Shown: positions 16,741 through 24,818 of the stretch, in pieces
Layout: each line of letters begins with the position of its first letter
How positions within the stretch are numbered: position 1 is the stretch's first letter
Source of the DNA: an uncultured Verrucomicrobiota bacterium
GTDB taxonomy: Bacteria > Verrucomicrobiota > Verrucomicrobiia > Verrucomicrobiales > Akkermansiaceae
Assembly: GCA_937867415.1 (NCBI GenBank)
Contig: CALMKO010000311.1
Coordinates: forward strand, 1-36,316
DNA length: 36,316 nt
Reading direction: 5' to 3'
Made by a program: the position numbers and the translations under genes
The notes under the pieces: model-generated
The model's input: the letters and a program-made list of their open reading frames with translations, nothing else
The model's database searches: none
Told to the model about the DNA's origin: nothing

Positions 16741-17520
16741 TCAAGCGTAGTCTGCGCCGACTTCCGCCGCTTCGAGCGCGGCGACCGACTGGTTGTCGCG
16801 CCTTTCAATGATGATGTCGCCGAGCAGTTCGTTCTGGCGAACGACGAATTGGTTGAGCTTCATCAGCTCAAGAAGCGCCAGGAAGGTCACGATCACCTCC
16901 GCCTTGGTGGTGGCCGATTCGAAAAGTTCTTCAAATCGGCGACTTTCCCCAGGCGCGAAGTGCCCGAGAAGTCGCTCGATTTTGTCTGAAACGGTGAAGC
17001 GATCGTCAATGATATCGCCGAAATCGTGCGACTCCTCAAAGCGCTTGAGCACGTTTTGGAAAGCCCGGATAAGATCGAAAATCGAGATCTCGGCAAGCGC
17101 CGCAGGCTCCTCAACCGGGGCCTCCGAGGTATCCGGTTGGTGGGCAAAGCGGCCTTCCTGCTCCAGTTCCCGGAGACACAGGAATCCCGCCGCGTCCTTG
17201 AATTTTTTATATTCGATGAGCTGCCGGATCAGCTCCCAACGTGGATCGTCCTCTTCGGCATCCTCATCCGGAGGCTGCTCGACCCGAGGCAGCAGCGTGC
17301 GGCTCTTCAAATACATCAAATTCGCAGCCATCACGATGAACTCGGAGGCGAGGTCGATGTTGAGCAGCTTGAAGGTGTTGATGTAGTCAAGATACTGGCG
17401 GGTGATGCGCTCGATGGAGATGGAATGAATGTCGACCTCGTCTTTTTTGATCAAATAGAGGAGGAGATCGAGGGGACCTTCGAAGATTTCCAGGCGCACT
17501 TTGTAGTCATTTGCTTCCAC
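16741..17520 (-). CDS. scpA: Segregation and condensation protein A
   Basis: ScpA is the kleisin subunit that bridges the SMC heads in bacterial condensin. The chosen GTG start at 17520 gives 259 residues and places the family hallmark YKVRLEIFEGPLDLLLYLIKK at the N-terminus. The middle has FIVMAANLMYLKSRTLLP, and the C-terminal winged-helix region includes EVIVTFLALLELMKLNQFVV. An acidic linker (PPDEDAEEDDP) separates the domains. An upstream ATG at 17577 is in frame, but that segment contains a GC-rich inverted repeat and lacks similarity, so GTG is favoured with moderate certainty. scpB, usually adjacent, is not present in the window. Confidence 0.93.
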   Translation of the reverse strand: MEANDYKVRLEIFEGPLDLLLYLIKKDEVDIHSISIERITRQYLDYINTFKLLNIDLASEFIVMAANLMYLKSRTLLPRVEQPPDEDAEEDDPRWELIRQLIEYKKFKDAAGFLCLRELEQEGRFAHQPDTSEAPVEEPAALAEISIFDLIRAFQNVLKRFEESHDFGDIIDDRFTVSDKIERLLGHFAPGESRRFEELFESATTKAEVIVTFLALLELMKLNQFVVRQNELLGDIIIERRDNQSVAALEAAEVGADYA

Positions 17521-17550
17521 GCGGCGGTGGTAGGGGATGAAAGCGCGGAG

Positions 17551-17573
17551 GGCGAGGGTAAATTTCCCTCGCC
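17551..17573. repeat. GC-rich inverted repeat upstream of scpA
   Basis: An 8-bp perfect inverted repeat (GGCGAGGG and CCCTCGCC) encloses TAAATTT, between the scpA GTG and the divergent gene at 17619. It would form a stable hairpin in the scpA leader about 30 bases before the GTG, or could be an operator. If scpA starts at 17577 it is simply coding sequence. Confidence 0.4.
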
Positions 17574-17618
17574 TCATCGCGGGTTGGCCGTTTTACTTCG
17601 CTTGCAGCGATCTGATGT

Positions 17619-19262
17619 ATGGAATCTGAACAAACTCAAAATTTCAATGAACGCCTGAGCCAGTGGGTGGCGAACCAAGGATTTTGGTTCCAGGTGCGCT
17701 ATTCCATGGTGGGCAGCGGGATCAAGGGGGTCGCATTGTTCCAGCTGCTGAGAATGGCATTCCGGGTCACGGTGTTCTGCTTGGTCGTGGCGGCGGGGAT
17801 TTTCTACTACTTGCTCAAACGCACCGAGTATCAAGCGTTCAACACCAATTTCAAAAGCGCGCTCCAGAGTGGATTCTCGGCCAAGGAAATAGAAATCAAG
17901 GGCTTTTCCCGCATCCAAGGACAGTTCGAGATCAAAGGGATCGCGTGCGAGGGCGGCGATCAGACGTTTTTCAATTCACTGGAGGCGAAAAACATCCGGT
18001 TCAAGATGGGCCTGTTAGACGGGGTGGTTGGGAAGTGGGACCCCAAGGTGATTCTGGTCTCAAGACTGGACGTCGACCTGCGCGCGGGTGCTGATGATGC
18101 CCAGTCCGCGAAGAATTTTGCCACCGCCTTCTTCAAGAAGTTTGATAAGGTGGTCGTGGACTCGGTTGAGGTCACGGATGCGAGCGTGAGTTGGGGCTAC
18201 TCGGAGCGAACCCGGGGATCCATTTCCAACAGTGTTCTCAAGATTCAGCGCCTGGAGGATGTGACCATCCTGTCATTCACCGGAGGGGTTTTTGATCAAA
18301 ACTGGCTCAGAAACCTTGAGATCGTACGCCTGGTCGTGCGTTGTAATGCGGAGGGAGTGTATTTTGAAAAGGCGGAGTTCCGCCGCGGTCAAGGAACGGT
18401 GGATCTCGGCGGCCTCAAGGTGCTCGGCGGCGAGCGTCCAAGTATCGAGGGGGTGGCCAAGGTGCGTAAGCTTGGGCTCGATGGGATACTTCCACCGGCT
18501 TTGAGGAGCTTTGTCGAGGGCTCGTTTTCTTCGGATTTCCGAGTCTCCGGATCGACCAATACCACGGCGGGTGTCGGATTTGCCGGCCAAGTGGTTCTGG
18601 ATGGTCAGGATGTGATCACCCTGCGCCGCCGGATCTATATTCTCCAGGCGCTTTCCGATATTGACTACGTGCGAAACTACTACCGGGTGGACTTCAAAGA
18701 GGGTTCCTTCCAAATGAAAACTTCTGGTGGTGGGATGGAAATCAGTGACTTGAATCTGAAGGCAGACGATCTCTTCACCATGGAAGGCAGAATGTTAGTG
18801 AGACTTCCCACCGCTGAAGAAAGCCGGGAGAGTGTGGAAAAGGGTTCGGTGGCCGGAGGCTCCCCCTTGTTCGCCGGGGAAGAGTCTGAAGAGGATGAAT
18901 TGGCCGTCCGCGCGGACGACTCGAATTTCACGCTCCGCCGTGCCGCGCTCGAAGAAAAGCGGGCCAAAGAAGGAAACGCCGGTGTGGCCACCAACTTGTC
19001 GATGGACCACCTGGGACTCAGTTTGGAGCTCCGGCGGCTCGGGGAGAAGGCGGCCGAGCGCCTCTCCAGAACATTGCGTTACGAAGGACTCTTCAAGGTC
19101 ACCCTCCTTCCCGACGCCTTTGAACTCGCTCCCAAGCTGATCGCGCAGTTCCCCATCGATCCCAAGCTGGGACGCATCCCGTTGATGGTCCCCATCGAGG
19201 GAAGTATCTATGAACTCACCCTGAAACAAGCGGAGGACATCTATCAGATGAGGAGTCGCTAG
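17619..19262 (+). CDS. AsmA-like membrane-anchored protein of unknown function
   Basis: The 547-residue protein has one transmembrane span at about 47-66 (FRVTVFCLVVAAGIFYYLL) after a short cytoplasmic N-terminus, and the rest would lie in the periplasm. The body is beta-rich with recurring short units such as AKEIEIKGFSRIQGQFEIKGIAC, FNSLEAKNIRFKMG and VVDSVEVTDASVSWGY. This pattern of repeated strands, starting with a layer-defining segment and ending near GSIYELTLKQAED, recalls AsmA/DUF748 proteins of the inner-to-outer membrane lipid-bridge superfamily. That resemblance is structural impression only. A charged, low-complexity insert (GEESEEDELAVRADD) lies near 425. The gene is divergent from scpA and convergent with metF, three bases away. 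Confidence 0.6.
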   Translation: MESEQTQNFNERLSQWVANQGFWFQVRYSMVGSGIKGVALFQLLRMAFRVTVFCLVVAAGIFYYLLKRTEYQAFNTNFKSALQSGFSAKEIEIKGFSRIQGQFEIKGIACEGGDQTFFNSLEAKNIRFKMGLLDGVVGKWDPKVILVSRLDVDLRAGADDAQSAKNFATAFFKKFDKVVVDSVEVTDASVSWGYSERTRGSISNSVLKIQRLEDVTILSFTGGVFDQNWLRNLEIVRLVVRCNAEGVYFEKAEFRRGQGTVDLGGLKVLGGERPSIEGVAKVRKLGLDGILPPALRSFVEGSFSSDFRVSGSTNTTAGVGFAGQVVLDGQDVITLRRRIYILQALSDIDYVRNYYRVDFKEGSFQMKTSGGGMEISDLNLKADDLFTMEGRMLVRLPTAEESRESVEKGSVAGGSPLFAGEESEEDELAVRADDSNFTLRRAALEEKRAKEGNAGVATNLSMDHLGLSLELRRLGEKAAERLSRTLRYEGLFKVTLLPDAFELAPKLIAQFPIDPKLGRIPLMVPIEGSIYELTLKQAEDIYQMRSR

Positions 19263-19265
19263 GCA

Positions 19266-20171
19266 TCATGCCTTGGCCACCAAGCCGAGGCTGTGGTAGA
19301 TCTCGCGTGTCGCATGGCTCTTGTTCAGCGTGTAGAGATGGATGCCATCGACCCCGGCATTGAGCAGTCCGGCACATTGTTCGGCGGCGTAGTGGATGCC
19401 GACCTGTTCGACCGCCTCCGGGTTCGACTTTGCCCGCTCGAGCGCCCGCAGCAACTTGGCGGGATAGCGTGCTCCGGCCGCAAGCTCGGCCATCCGTTTC
19501 ATTCCCGAAATGGAAGTCACAGGCATCACTCCGGCGATGATCGGGATGTGGATTCCGGCAAGATCACAGCGGTCCCGGAAGTCGAGGAAATCGTGATTAT
19601 CGAAAAAAAGCTGGGTGCAAATGTAATCCGCGCCCGCGTCCACCTTGGCCTTCAGGAAATCCAGTTCATCAACCCGGTTGGGAGTGGTCGGATGCCCCTC
19701 CGGAAAGCCGGCCACGCCGATGCCGAAGCCACGTGGGTCCGGGTGGGCTCCGGTGGCGTTGAACTTTTTGATGAAACGCACCAAATCCGCCGCATGACGG
19801 AAGCCGCTTTCTGACCAGTCGTAATTCGGTTGATCCCGCGGTGGATCACCCCGCAGCGCGAGGATATTGCCTACCCCTGCCGCCGCGTAGCGGGAAAGAA
19901 TCGCCTCCACTTCTTCCTCGGTGTGGCCCACACATGTCAAATGAGGCACCGGAGGGATGGAAGTGGTCTCCTTGATCCGCACGACCAAATCATGAGTAAG
20001 CTCCCGAGTGCCGCCACCTGCCCCATACGTGACGGATACGAAGGTCGGGTTGAGCGGTTCCAGTTCGCGAATCGTCTGATAGAGCTCTTCCCAGGCCACG
20101 GGCGTCCTTGGGGGGAAGAACTCAAAAGAAAGTGAAGGTTTGGAATTTGTGAGAATATCGTGAATGTGCAT
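19266..20171 (-). CDS. metF: Methylenetetrahydrofolate reductase
   Basis: MetF reduces 5,10-methylene-THF to 5-methyl-THF, the methyl donor for methionine synthase, using FAD. The 301-residue TIM barrel shows LSFEFFPPRTP with the catalytic Glu17, then FVSVTYGAGGGTR, ILALRGDPP (FAD-binding), DYICTQLFFDNHDFLDF and IIAGVMPVTS. The length and the absence of a C-terminal regulatory domain match bacterial MetF. The start ATG at 20171 gives MHIHDIL. It is divergent from the EF-hand gene across a 119-base intergenic region. Confidence 0.96.
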   Translation of the reverse strand: MHIHDILTNSKPSLSFEFFPPRTPVAWEELYQTIRELEPLNPTFVSVTYGAGGGTRELTHDLVVRIKETTSIPPVPHLTCVGHTEEEVEAILSRYAAAGVGNILALRGDPPRDQPNYDWSESGFRHAADLVRFIKKFNATGAHPDPRGFGIGVAGFPEGHPTTPNRVDELDFLKAKVDAGADYICTQLFFDNHDFLDFRDRCDLAGIHIPIIAGVMPVTSISGMKRMAELAAGARYPAKLLRALERAKSNPEAVEQVGIHYAAEQCAGLLNAGVDGIHLYTLNKSHATREIYHSLGLVAKA

Positions 20172-20231
20172 GGCGGGTGATCGGCTAAGGGTAAGGGAAA
20201 TTTGCGGCGGCGCTCGAAACTTTTATGGATT

Positions 20232-20249
20232 CACGGAGTTTCCTCCGTG
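20232..20249. repeat. Inverted repeat between metF and the EF-hand gene
   Basis: A perfect 7-bp inverted repeat (CACGGAG, TTTC, CTCCGTG) lies about 41 bases upstream of the EF-hand ATG and 60 bases upstream of metF. It may be an operator for either gene or a leader hairpin; neither is proven. Confidence 0.4.
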
Positions 20250-20290
20250 GCAAGTCGCGACGGACGCGGCTAAACAAGCGTGAAACTCTC

Positions 20291-21046
20291 ATGAAAACAA
20301 TCCCTGTTTCCTTTCTTGTCGTCGGCATGATGCTGCCCGCTTGGTGTCCCGCCCAGCCACCAGGCCCGGATCGCCAGGGGATGAACGACCCCAAGCGCCC
20401 CAAGAGAGAGGGGCAGCGACACTTCATCGAGGCTTGGAAAAGGGCGGATGCCGACAAAAACGGCCAGATTTCAAAGTCGGAATTCGACGCGATGCCCCGC
20501 CTTCAGAACCTTGCCGATGAAAAGCGCGCCAAGCTTTTCACCCGTCTCGATAAGAATGCCGACGGCGAGCTTCAGCGCGAAGAACTCGCGCAGATGATGA
20601 AGCCTCAAGAAGGAAAAATGGGAGGGCCCCCACGGCTCTGGGAGCTCGACAAGGATCAAAGCGGTGGAATCAGTTTTGAAGAATTCAAGCAAAGTGCGTT
20701 CTTTGGCAAGCTACCCGCCGAGAGGCAGCAGGCGGTATTTGCCAAGTTGGACACCGACGGCGACCAGCAAATCACCCGCCAAGACCGCCCCGAACCACGG
20801 CTGAGGCAGCCCGACGGCCGCCCGCACCCGCAGCGTGCGGACAAGAACGAGCAGGAACCCATGGATCGGGTCAATCCGGCTCTGGACCTCAATGGCGACG
20901 GGGCGCTTTCGTTCGAGGAGTTTCGTGCCGGCCCTGCGGTGAAGGATCTCACCGAGGATGAGCAGGAAGATCGTTTCGAGCTGCTCGACCGGAACAAGGA
21001 CCTCAAGATCTCGCCCGAGGATTTCTCCTCGGTCCCGCCTCCTTGA
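20291..21046 (+). CDS. Secreted protein with six EF-hand motifs
   Basis: From ATG 20291 the protein has 251 residues with a signal peptide (MKTIPVSFLVVGMMLPAWCPAQ). The mature part is a string of calcium-binding loops: DADKNGQISKSE (53-64), DKNADGELQREE (87-98), DKDQSGGISFEE (120-131), DTDGDQQITRQD (154-165), DLNGDGALSFEE (199-210) and DRNKDLKISPED (233-244). Loops one, two, three and five follow the canonical 12-residue consensus, while four and six deviate. A Pro/Arg/Gln-rich stretch separates loops four and five. EF-hand proteins of this type are frequent among secreted proteins of Verrucomicrobiota and Planctomycetota. The role, whether calcium buffering or a structural one, is unknown. 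The frame is open from 20225 but the signal peptide fixes the start. Confidence 0.88.
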   Translation: MKTIPVSFLVVGMMLPAWCPAQPPGPDRQGMNDPKRPKREGQRHFIEAWKRADADKNGQISKSEFDAMPRLQNLADEKRAKLFTRLDKNADGELQREELAQMMKPQEGKMGGPPRLWELDKDQSGGISFEEFKQSAFFGKLPAERQQAVFAKLDTDGDQQITRQDRPEPRLRQPDGRPHPQRADKNEQEPMDRVNPALDLNGDGALSFEEFRAGPAVKDLTEDEQEDRFELLDRNKDLKISPEDFSSVPPP

Positions 21047-21186
21047 TGCCGACAGTATTCCTTGGATCAAGGCCCGTGCCCGAAACTCCGGGGACCAAGG
21101 GCGCTGCGTTTCAAATTCTCTTAAATAAGTCCTGACAATTAAGCGGTTTGTAGTAAACAGGCTTTGCCGCAGGCATTTTCTCCCCG

Positions 21187-22212
21187 ATGCAGAGTTCCGA
21201 AACCACCGAGATGGATCCGTCCTCTCCAGCCTATCAGCTGGGGCTTTGGTTCGACACCCTGGAATCGCTCGGGGAGTTTGTGGGAATCCGTTTCGGGCGG
21301 ATCTGTCGGCTGAGCGGCAAGGTGGATTGGTTTTACCTGTCGCATCGGGACTACGATGGCATCGGCGGGTTCGCATACCTGTTGCGGGAACGAGGGGCGA
21401 TTCTTCCGGACTTGCCGACCATCAGTCATCCGCACGATGAGTCCTGGCTGCATTTTTTCAAGTTTGTGCCAACCATGTTAGCTCCTCGGAAGGTTTTGGA
21501 GTGGAAGCCCTTGAAGCAGGGTAGGGAGTTGGAAACCCGTTGCCAACCCGCCACTGCGGTGGCCTATCACGTGTTTGATGAGGATAAAACCGCCAGGATC
21601 CGCCGCGCCAGCAGGGCTGCGGAGGTCACGGTGAACTCCCTGTTGCTGAAGTATCTGGATAGTGCGATCCGTCCGGCCCTTGTCGATCCCGGGAGCGTCA
21701 CTCCGTGGATGATCCCCGTGAATTTGCGGGGCAAGGTCTCCCAGAGCGAAGATACGGGAAATCATTCGAGCTACGTCGGAATCCAAATCCGCGCGTCGGA
21801 AAGTGTCAAACAAGTGCACCAGCGGGTCCGCCAAGCCTTGCGCAAAGGCCAGCACATGGCGGCGTGGAAGAGCTTCACGGCGACCCGGCTCACAACACCC
21901 GAGATGAAGATGCGCATGATCGAGACGGGGCGCGCCACCTCGCAATGGAGTGTGGGAGCCTTTTCGAATCTGGGTGTCTGGGATGCCGGGAAGAACATCA
22001 GCGCTGCCGCTTGTCTGGGCGACTGGTTGTTTGCACCGCCGGTCTTGCGCTTTCAAATGATCGGTGCCGGCTGTGTCACTTATCGCGGCAGGCTCACACT
22101 CACGCTTCAAATCCACCCGGAGCTGACCACCTCACCGCACGTGGCCCATGAGTGGCTGCGTGCATGGGTTGGAGAAGTCGATACCGCGATCCTAACGGCT
22201 CCGGTTGCCTAG
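21187..22212 (+). CDS. HXXXD-type acyltransferase-like protein
   Basis: This 341-residue protein resembles the chloramphenicol-acetyltransferase/condensation-domain fold. The expected catalytic motif HxxxDG appears as SHRDYDGIGG (His53, Asp57). A second-half region reads PWMIPVNLRGKV...GNHSSYVGIQI, as in wax-ester synthase or condensation-like enzymes, and SNLGVWDAG occupies the place of the structural S/TNxxG motif near the end. There is no signal peptide or membrane span. It follows the EF-hand gene by 140 bases on the same strand but has no neighbour pointing to a substrate. The fold is inferred from the motif order; acyl donor and acceptor are unknown. ATG eight codons in is an alternative start. 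Confidence 0.6.
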   Translation: MQSSETTEMDPSSPAYQLGLWFDTLESLGEFVGIRFGRICRLSGKVDWFYLSHRDYDGIGGFAYLLRERGAILPDLPTISHPHDESWLHFFKFVPTMLAPRKVLEWKPLKQGRELETRCQPATAVAYHVFDEDKTARIRRASRAAEVTVNSLLLKYLDSAIRPALVDPGSVTPWMIPVNLRGKVSQSEDTGNHSSYVGIQIRASESVKQVHQRVRQALRKGQHMAAWKSFTATRLTTPEMKMRMIETGRATSQWSVGAFSNLGVWDAGKNISAAACLGDWLFAPPVLRFQMIGAGCVTYRGRLTLTLQIHPELTTSPHVAHEWLRAWVGEVDTAILTAPVA

Positions 22213-22246
22213 CACGTTCGTGCATGCCGCGCCTGTCGGGTGGTGG

Positions 22247-22266
22247 ATCACGGGGTGGTCCGTGAT
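22247..22266. terminator. Possible hairpin terminator between convergent genes
   Basis: A perfect 7-bp inverted repeat (ATCACGG, CCGTGAT) with a 6-base loop lies in the 67-base gap between the acyltransferase-like gene and mazG. There is no U-tract, so termination is only suggested by position. Confidence 0.3.
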
Positions 22267-22279
22267 TGGGAGGTCCGGG

Positions 22280-23116
22280 TCAATGTGATCGGGCGTCGGA
22301 GTCGGCGATGGCGGGCGGGTTCTTGGCACGCTGCCAGGCATCCTCCATTTGCTCCGGCGTGGCAGTCTCGAGATCGAGATTCGCCGCGAGGAGTGCTTTT
22401 TCCATGGCTGCGAAGCGATTTTCAAACTTGCTGTTAGCCGCAGCCATGAGGAGTTCCGGGTCGAATTTCCTGAACCGCGCCAAGTTGACCAGGGAAAACA
22501 TCAGATCGCCCATTTCCTCGAGCACCGCATCAGGATCGCTGGCGGCGATGGCGGCTTGCAGTTCAAGGTGTTCTTCTTGGATTTTTGCAAGCACACCCGC
22601 TTCGTCGGGCCAGTCGAAACCGACCTTGGCGGCCTTTTTTTGGAGTTTGAAGGCGCGGAGCAGGCCGGGCAGCCCCTTGCCCACGCCGTGAAGATAGGGC
22701 TTTTGTTCGTCGCCCTTTTCGGTGCGTTTGATTTCGTCCCATTGTTGAAGGACCTGATCGGTGGTGGAGGCGGCGCTGGTGCTGAAAACGTGGGGGTGGC
22801 GGCGCACAAGCTTCTCGCTGATGCCGCGTGCGACGTCGTCGAGAGTGAATCGTCCGGCTTCTTCCGCGATTTCACTGTGGAAGACCACCTGCAAGAGCAG
22901 GTCCCCGAGTTCCTCCTTGAGATGCTCGTGGTCTCCGCGCTGGATGGTGTCCACCGTTTCGTAGGCTTCTTCGATGAGATTCGGGACGATGGATTCGTGG
23001 GTTTGTTCTGCATCCCAGGGGCAGCCACCGGGAGCGCGTAGCCGGTGCATGATGGCGCGGAGGCGGGCGAGTTGCCGGCCTGCGTCAGGGGAGTCGATCA
23101 TTTCTGCGTCGGTCAT
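22280..23116 (-). CDS. mazG: Nucleoside triphosphate pyrophosphohydrolase
   Basis: MazG hydrolyses (d)NTPs to monophosphates and pyrophosphate and is thought to clean nucleotide pools or tune stress responses. The 278 residues contain the N-terminal signature LRAPGGCPWDAEQTHESI, the metal-binding helices EEAYE (49-53) and EELGD (68-72), and a second MazG-like half with EEHLELQAAI and EEMGDLMFSLVNLARF. The KVGFDWPD motif typical of the tandem form is present. Its ATG overlaps the rhomboid stop codon (ATGA), so the two are translationally coupled. The C-terminal tail (PEQMEDAWQRAKN) is normal for the family. Confidence 0.96.
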   Translation of the reverse strand: MTDAEMIDSPDAGRQLARLRAIMHRLRAPGGCPWDAEQTHESIVPNLIEEAYETVDTIQRGDHEHLKEELGDLLLQVVFHSEIAEEAGRFTLDDVARGISEKLVRRHPHVFSTSAASTTDQVLQQWDEIKRTEKGDEQKPYLHGVGKGLPGLLRAFKLQKKAAKVGFDWPDEAGVLAKIQEEHLELQAAIAASDPDAVLEEMGDLMFSLVNLARFRKFDPELLMAAANSKFENRFAAMEKALLAANLDLETATPEQMEDAWQRAKNPPAIADSDARSH

Positions 23117-23991
23117 GATGAGGATTTTTTGGATTCGGATACCTTTTGGAGAAAATCGCGTTCGGCTTGGGTGAGGCTCTGGAATCCTTCGCGGGAGATC
23201 TTGTCGAGAATCGCATCCACCGCGGAGTCCTGACTCAGCTCGACCTCCGAGCGCGGTCGCAGTTTGGACAAGGGGCGCGGTCCGGCTTTCCGCGGGGGCG
23301 CGGGCTCATCCTGAAATCTCGCGCCTAACAAAATTGGATAACGCATGATCAGAAAGCCGACGATGGCGCCGCCGAGGTGGCCTGCTTCGCCGCCTTCATT
23401 ACCACCGAGCCTGAAAATCACCGACCCAGCGGAGATGGCCATCAGGGCGATCGCGAGATTCCGCATGGACAGCTCGATGGGTGGGAAAAGCAGGGAGACG
23501 CGGAGGTTGGGCGCGATGACGGCCACGCCGATGAAGATTCCATAGATTCCGGCAGAGGCCCCGACCAAGGGGCTCTGCATATCGGCGCCGGGGAGGATTC
23601 CCGAAAATGCCAACAGCATGAAGAAGACCGCGCCACCGATGCCGCAGAGCAGGTAGAAGATGAGGAACTTTTTGGACCCCCACCAGCGTTCCAGCCACGG
23701 GCCGAAGAAGAAGATGCCCAGGCTGTTGAAAAGGACATGGCCGAGGCTGCCATGGATGAATTGGAAGGTGACGAACTCCCAGATGCGGAATTCAAACACG
23801 GCGGATTGGATCGCGAAGGCTCCGAACTGCCGGATCGGCTTGCCGGTTTCCGGATTTTCGAGAAACAAGTCGAGCAGGTAGAGCCCGAGGTTGAGGATGA
23901 GCAGCCACTTGACCACAGGCGTCAGTTGGGAGAGGAAACCGCTTTGGTAGCGGGTTTCTTGTCGATGATAGTCGCGGTCTTGCATTCCCAT
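23113..23991 (-). CDS. Rhomboid family intramembrane serine protease
   Basis: From ATG 23991 the protein has 292 residues and about six membrane spans. The rhomboid signature is complete: QFIHGSLGHVLFN (H80, H85, N89), the nucleophile Ser146 in VGASAGIYG, and the partner His205 in AGHLGGAIVG. After the last span a cytoplasmic tail carries a Pro/Arg-rich linker and a helical motif (ILDKISREGFQSLTQAERDFL) of the kind found at the end of many Bacteroidota and Verrucomicrobiota rhomboids. Substrates are unknown. The open frame reaches 24138, but the extra N-terminal residues lack conservation. It is the first gene of a coupled pair with mazG. Confidence 0.93.
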   Translation of the reverse strand: MGMQDRDYHRQETRYQSGFLSQLTPVVKWLLILNLGLYLLDLFLENPETGKPIRQFGAFAIQSAVFEFRIWEFVTFQFIHGSLGHVLFNSLGIFFFGPWLERWWGSKKFLIFYLLCGIGGAVFFMLLAFSGILPGADMQSPLVGASAGIYGIFIGVAVIAPNLRVSLLFPPIELSMRNLAIALMAISAGSVIFRLGGNEGGEAGHLGGAIVGFLIMRYPILLGARFQDEPAPPRKAGPRPLSKLRPRSEVELSQDSAVDAILDKISREGFQSLTQAERDFLQKVSESKKSSS

Positions 23992-24115
23992 TTCGGGTGT
24001 CAGGTAACACGGCGGCGCCGCATCCGCAAGGCTGGGTAAGAAAACGAGGCTTACGGGATTTTGTGTAAAGCCACCTTGGTGTGAAGCAGGCCGGGGGCTA
24101 GGGTGCCGGAGTCCC

Positions 24116-24313
24116 ATGAGTTCGCAAGCCAGTGACAACCAGCAGTTTTACCCGGAGATGGCCAAGCTGTTGGAGGCAGGAACCCGGCTTGCCAGAATGG
24201 CGGCGGGTGAGGAGGCGGGAACTTGGATCAGGACCTGGCGAGTCGGGGATGTGGCGACCTGCGGATCCGCGTTGAATCACGCCCCCCCAAAAAATACGCC
24301 CGACCATCCGTGA
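24116..24313 (+). CDS. Possible small protein (65 residues), unrecognised
   Basis: A 65-codon frame begins at an ATG preceded four bases upstream by GGAG, a better ribosome-binding site than most genes here have. The predicted product is soluble, with a helical middle (MAKLLEAGTRLARMAAGEE) and no family that I recognise. The stop codon falls inside the loop of the hairpin shared with the RRM gene, and on the plus strand that hairpin is followed by TTTTT. It is divergent from the rhomboid gene. It may be an unannotated small gene or a chance frame in a 370-base gap. Confidence 0.35.
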   Translation: MSSQASDNQQFYPEMAKLLEAGTRLARMAAGEEAGTWIRTWRVGDVATCGSALNHAPPKNTPDHP

Positions 24314-24331
24314 GGAGGGTCGGGCGTTTTT
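24289..24331 (-). terminator. Rho-independent terminator of the RRM gene (likely bidirectional)
   Basis: A perfect 10-bp stem (ACGCCCGACC at 24296-24305, complement at 24318-24327) has a 12-base loop. On the minus strand it is followed by UAUUUUUU (24289-24296), and on the plus strand by TTTTT. It lies about 30 bases beyond the RRM stop codon. Confidence 0.9.
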
Positions 24332-24359
24332 AAAGAACGTTTGTCGGGAAACGCCGGAA

Positions 24360-24758
24360 TTACCAGCGACCGCCGCCACCGCCGCCGCCGCGGCGATCAC
24401 CGCCGCCACCGCCGCCTTTGTAGCCACCGCCACCGCCGCCACGACGATCACCGCCGCCGCCGTATCCACCACCACCGCCGCCGCCGTAACCGCCGCCGCC
24501 GCCGCTTGGACGGGCTTCTTTGGGTTCGGAGGCATTCACGCGGAGCGCGCGGCCATTGTAGTCGTAGTCGTTGAGAGCCTCGATGGCTGCGTTCAACTGA
24601 GATTGGTCGCCGAGGGTCACGAAAGCAAATCCTTTGGATTGCCCGGTTTCGCGGTCGGTGATGATTTTGACCCGTTCAACAGGTCCGAAAGCGGCGAAGA
24701 GGCCAGAAACATCTCCTTCAGTTGCGGTGTAGGGCAGGTTGCCCACATAAATATCCAT
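24360..24758 (-). CDS. RNA-binding protein with one RRM and a glycine-rich tail
   Basis: The 132-residue protein has a single RRM at residues 1-76 with RNP2 IYVGNL (3-8) and RNP1 KGFAFVTL (42-49), both with the aromatic residues that stack on RNA. The tail (85-132) is almost pure glycine with RR and Tyr interspersed (GGDRRGGGGGG units) and ends GGRW. This is the layout of cyanobacterial Rbp and other bacterial cold-inducible RRM proteins, which act as RNA chaperones. The gene has its own terminator, a plausible promoter and a leader containing an 11-bp inverted repeat, so it is a tightly controlled single gene. The tail DNA is a purine-biased simple repeat and could vary in length. Confidence 0.94.
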   Translation of the reverse strand: MDIYVGNLPYTATEGDVSGLFAAFGPVERVKIITDRETGQSKGFAFVTLGDQSQLNAAIEALNDYDYNGRALRVNASEPKEARPSGGGGGYGGGGGGGYGGGGDRRGGGGGGYKGGGGGGDRRGGGGGGGRW

Positions 24759-24774
24759 TTAATTCAATTCTAAA

Positions 24775-24814
24775 GACGCCATGATAATTCAAAACCTTAC
24801 GGGATCATGGCGTC
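24775..24814 (-). promoter_or_regulatory. Large inverted repeat in the leader of the RRM gene
   Basis: Perfect 11-bp arms GACGCCATGAT (24775-24785) and ATCATGGCGTC (24804-24814) surround an 18-base loop. In the minus-strand mRNA this forms a stable stem-loop ending 16 bases before the start codon. Given that RRM proteins of this type often control their own mRNA, it could be an autoregulatory or temperature-sensitive element; this is inferred. Confidence 0.6.
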
Positions 24815-24818
24815 ACAG

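Noticed and set aside
24360-24505. Simple-repeat DNA of GCC/CCG triplets
   Set aside because: It looks like a tandem repeat but is the codons of the glycine-rich tail of the RRM protein.
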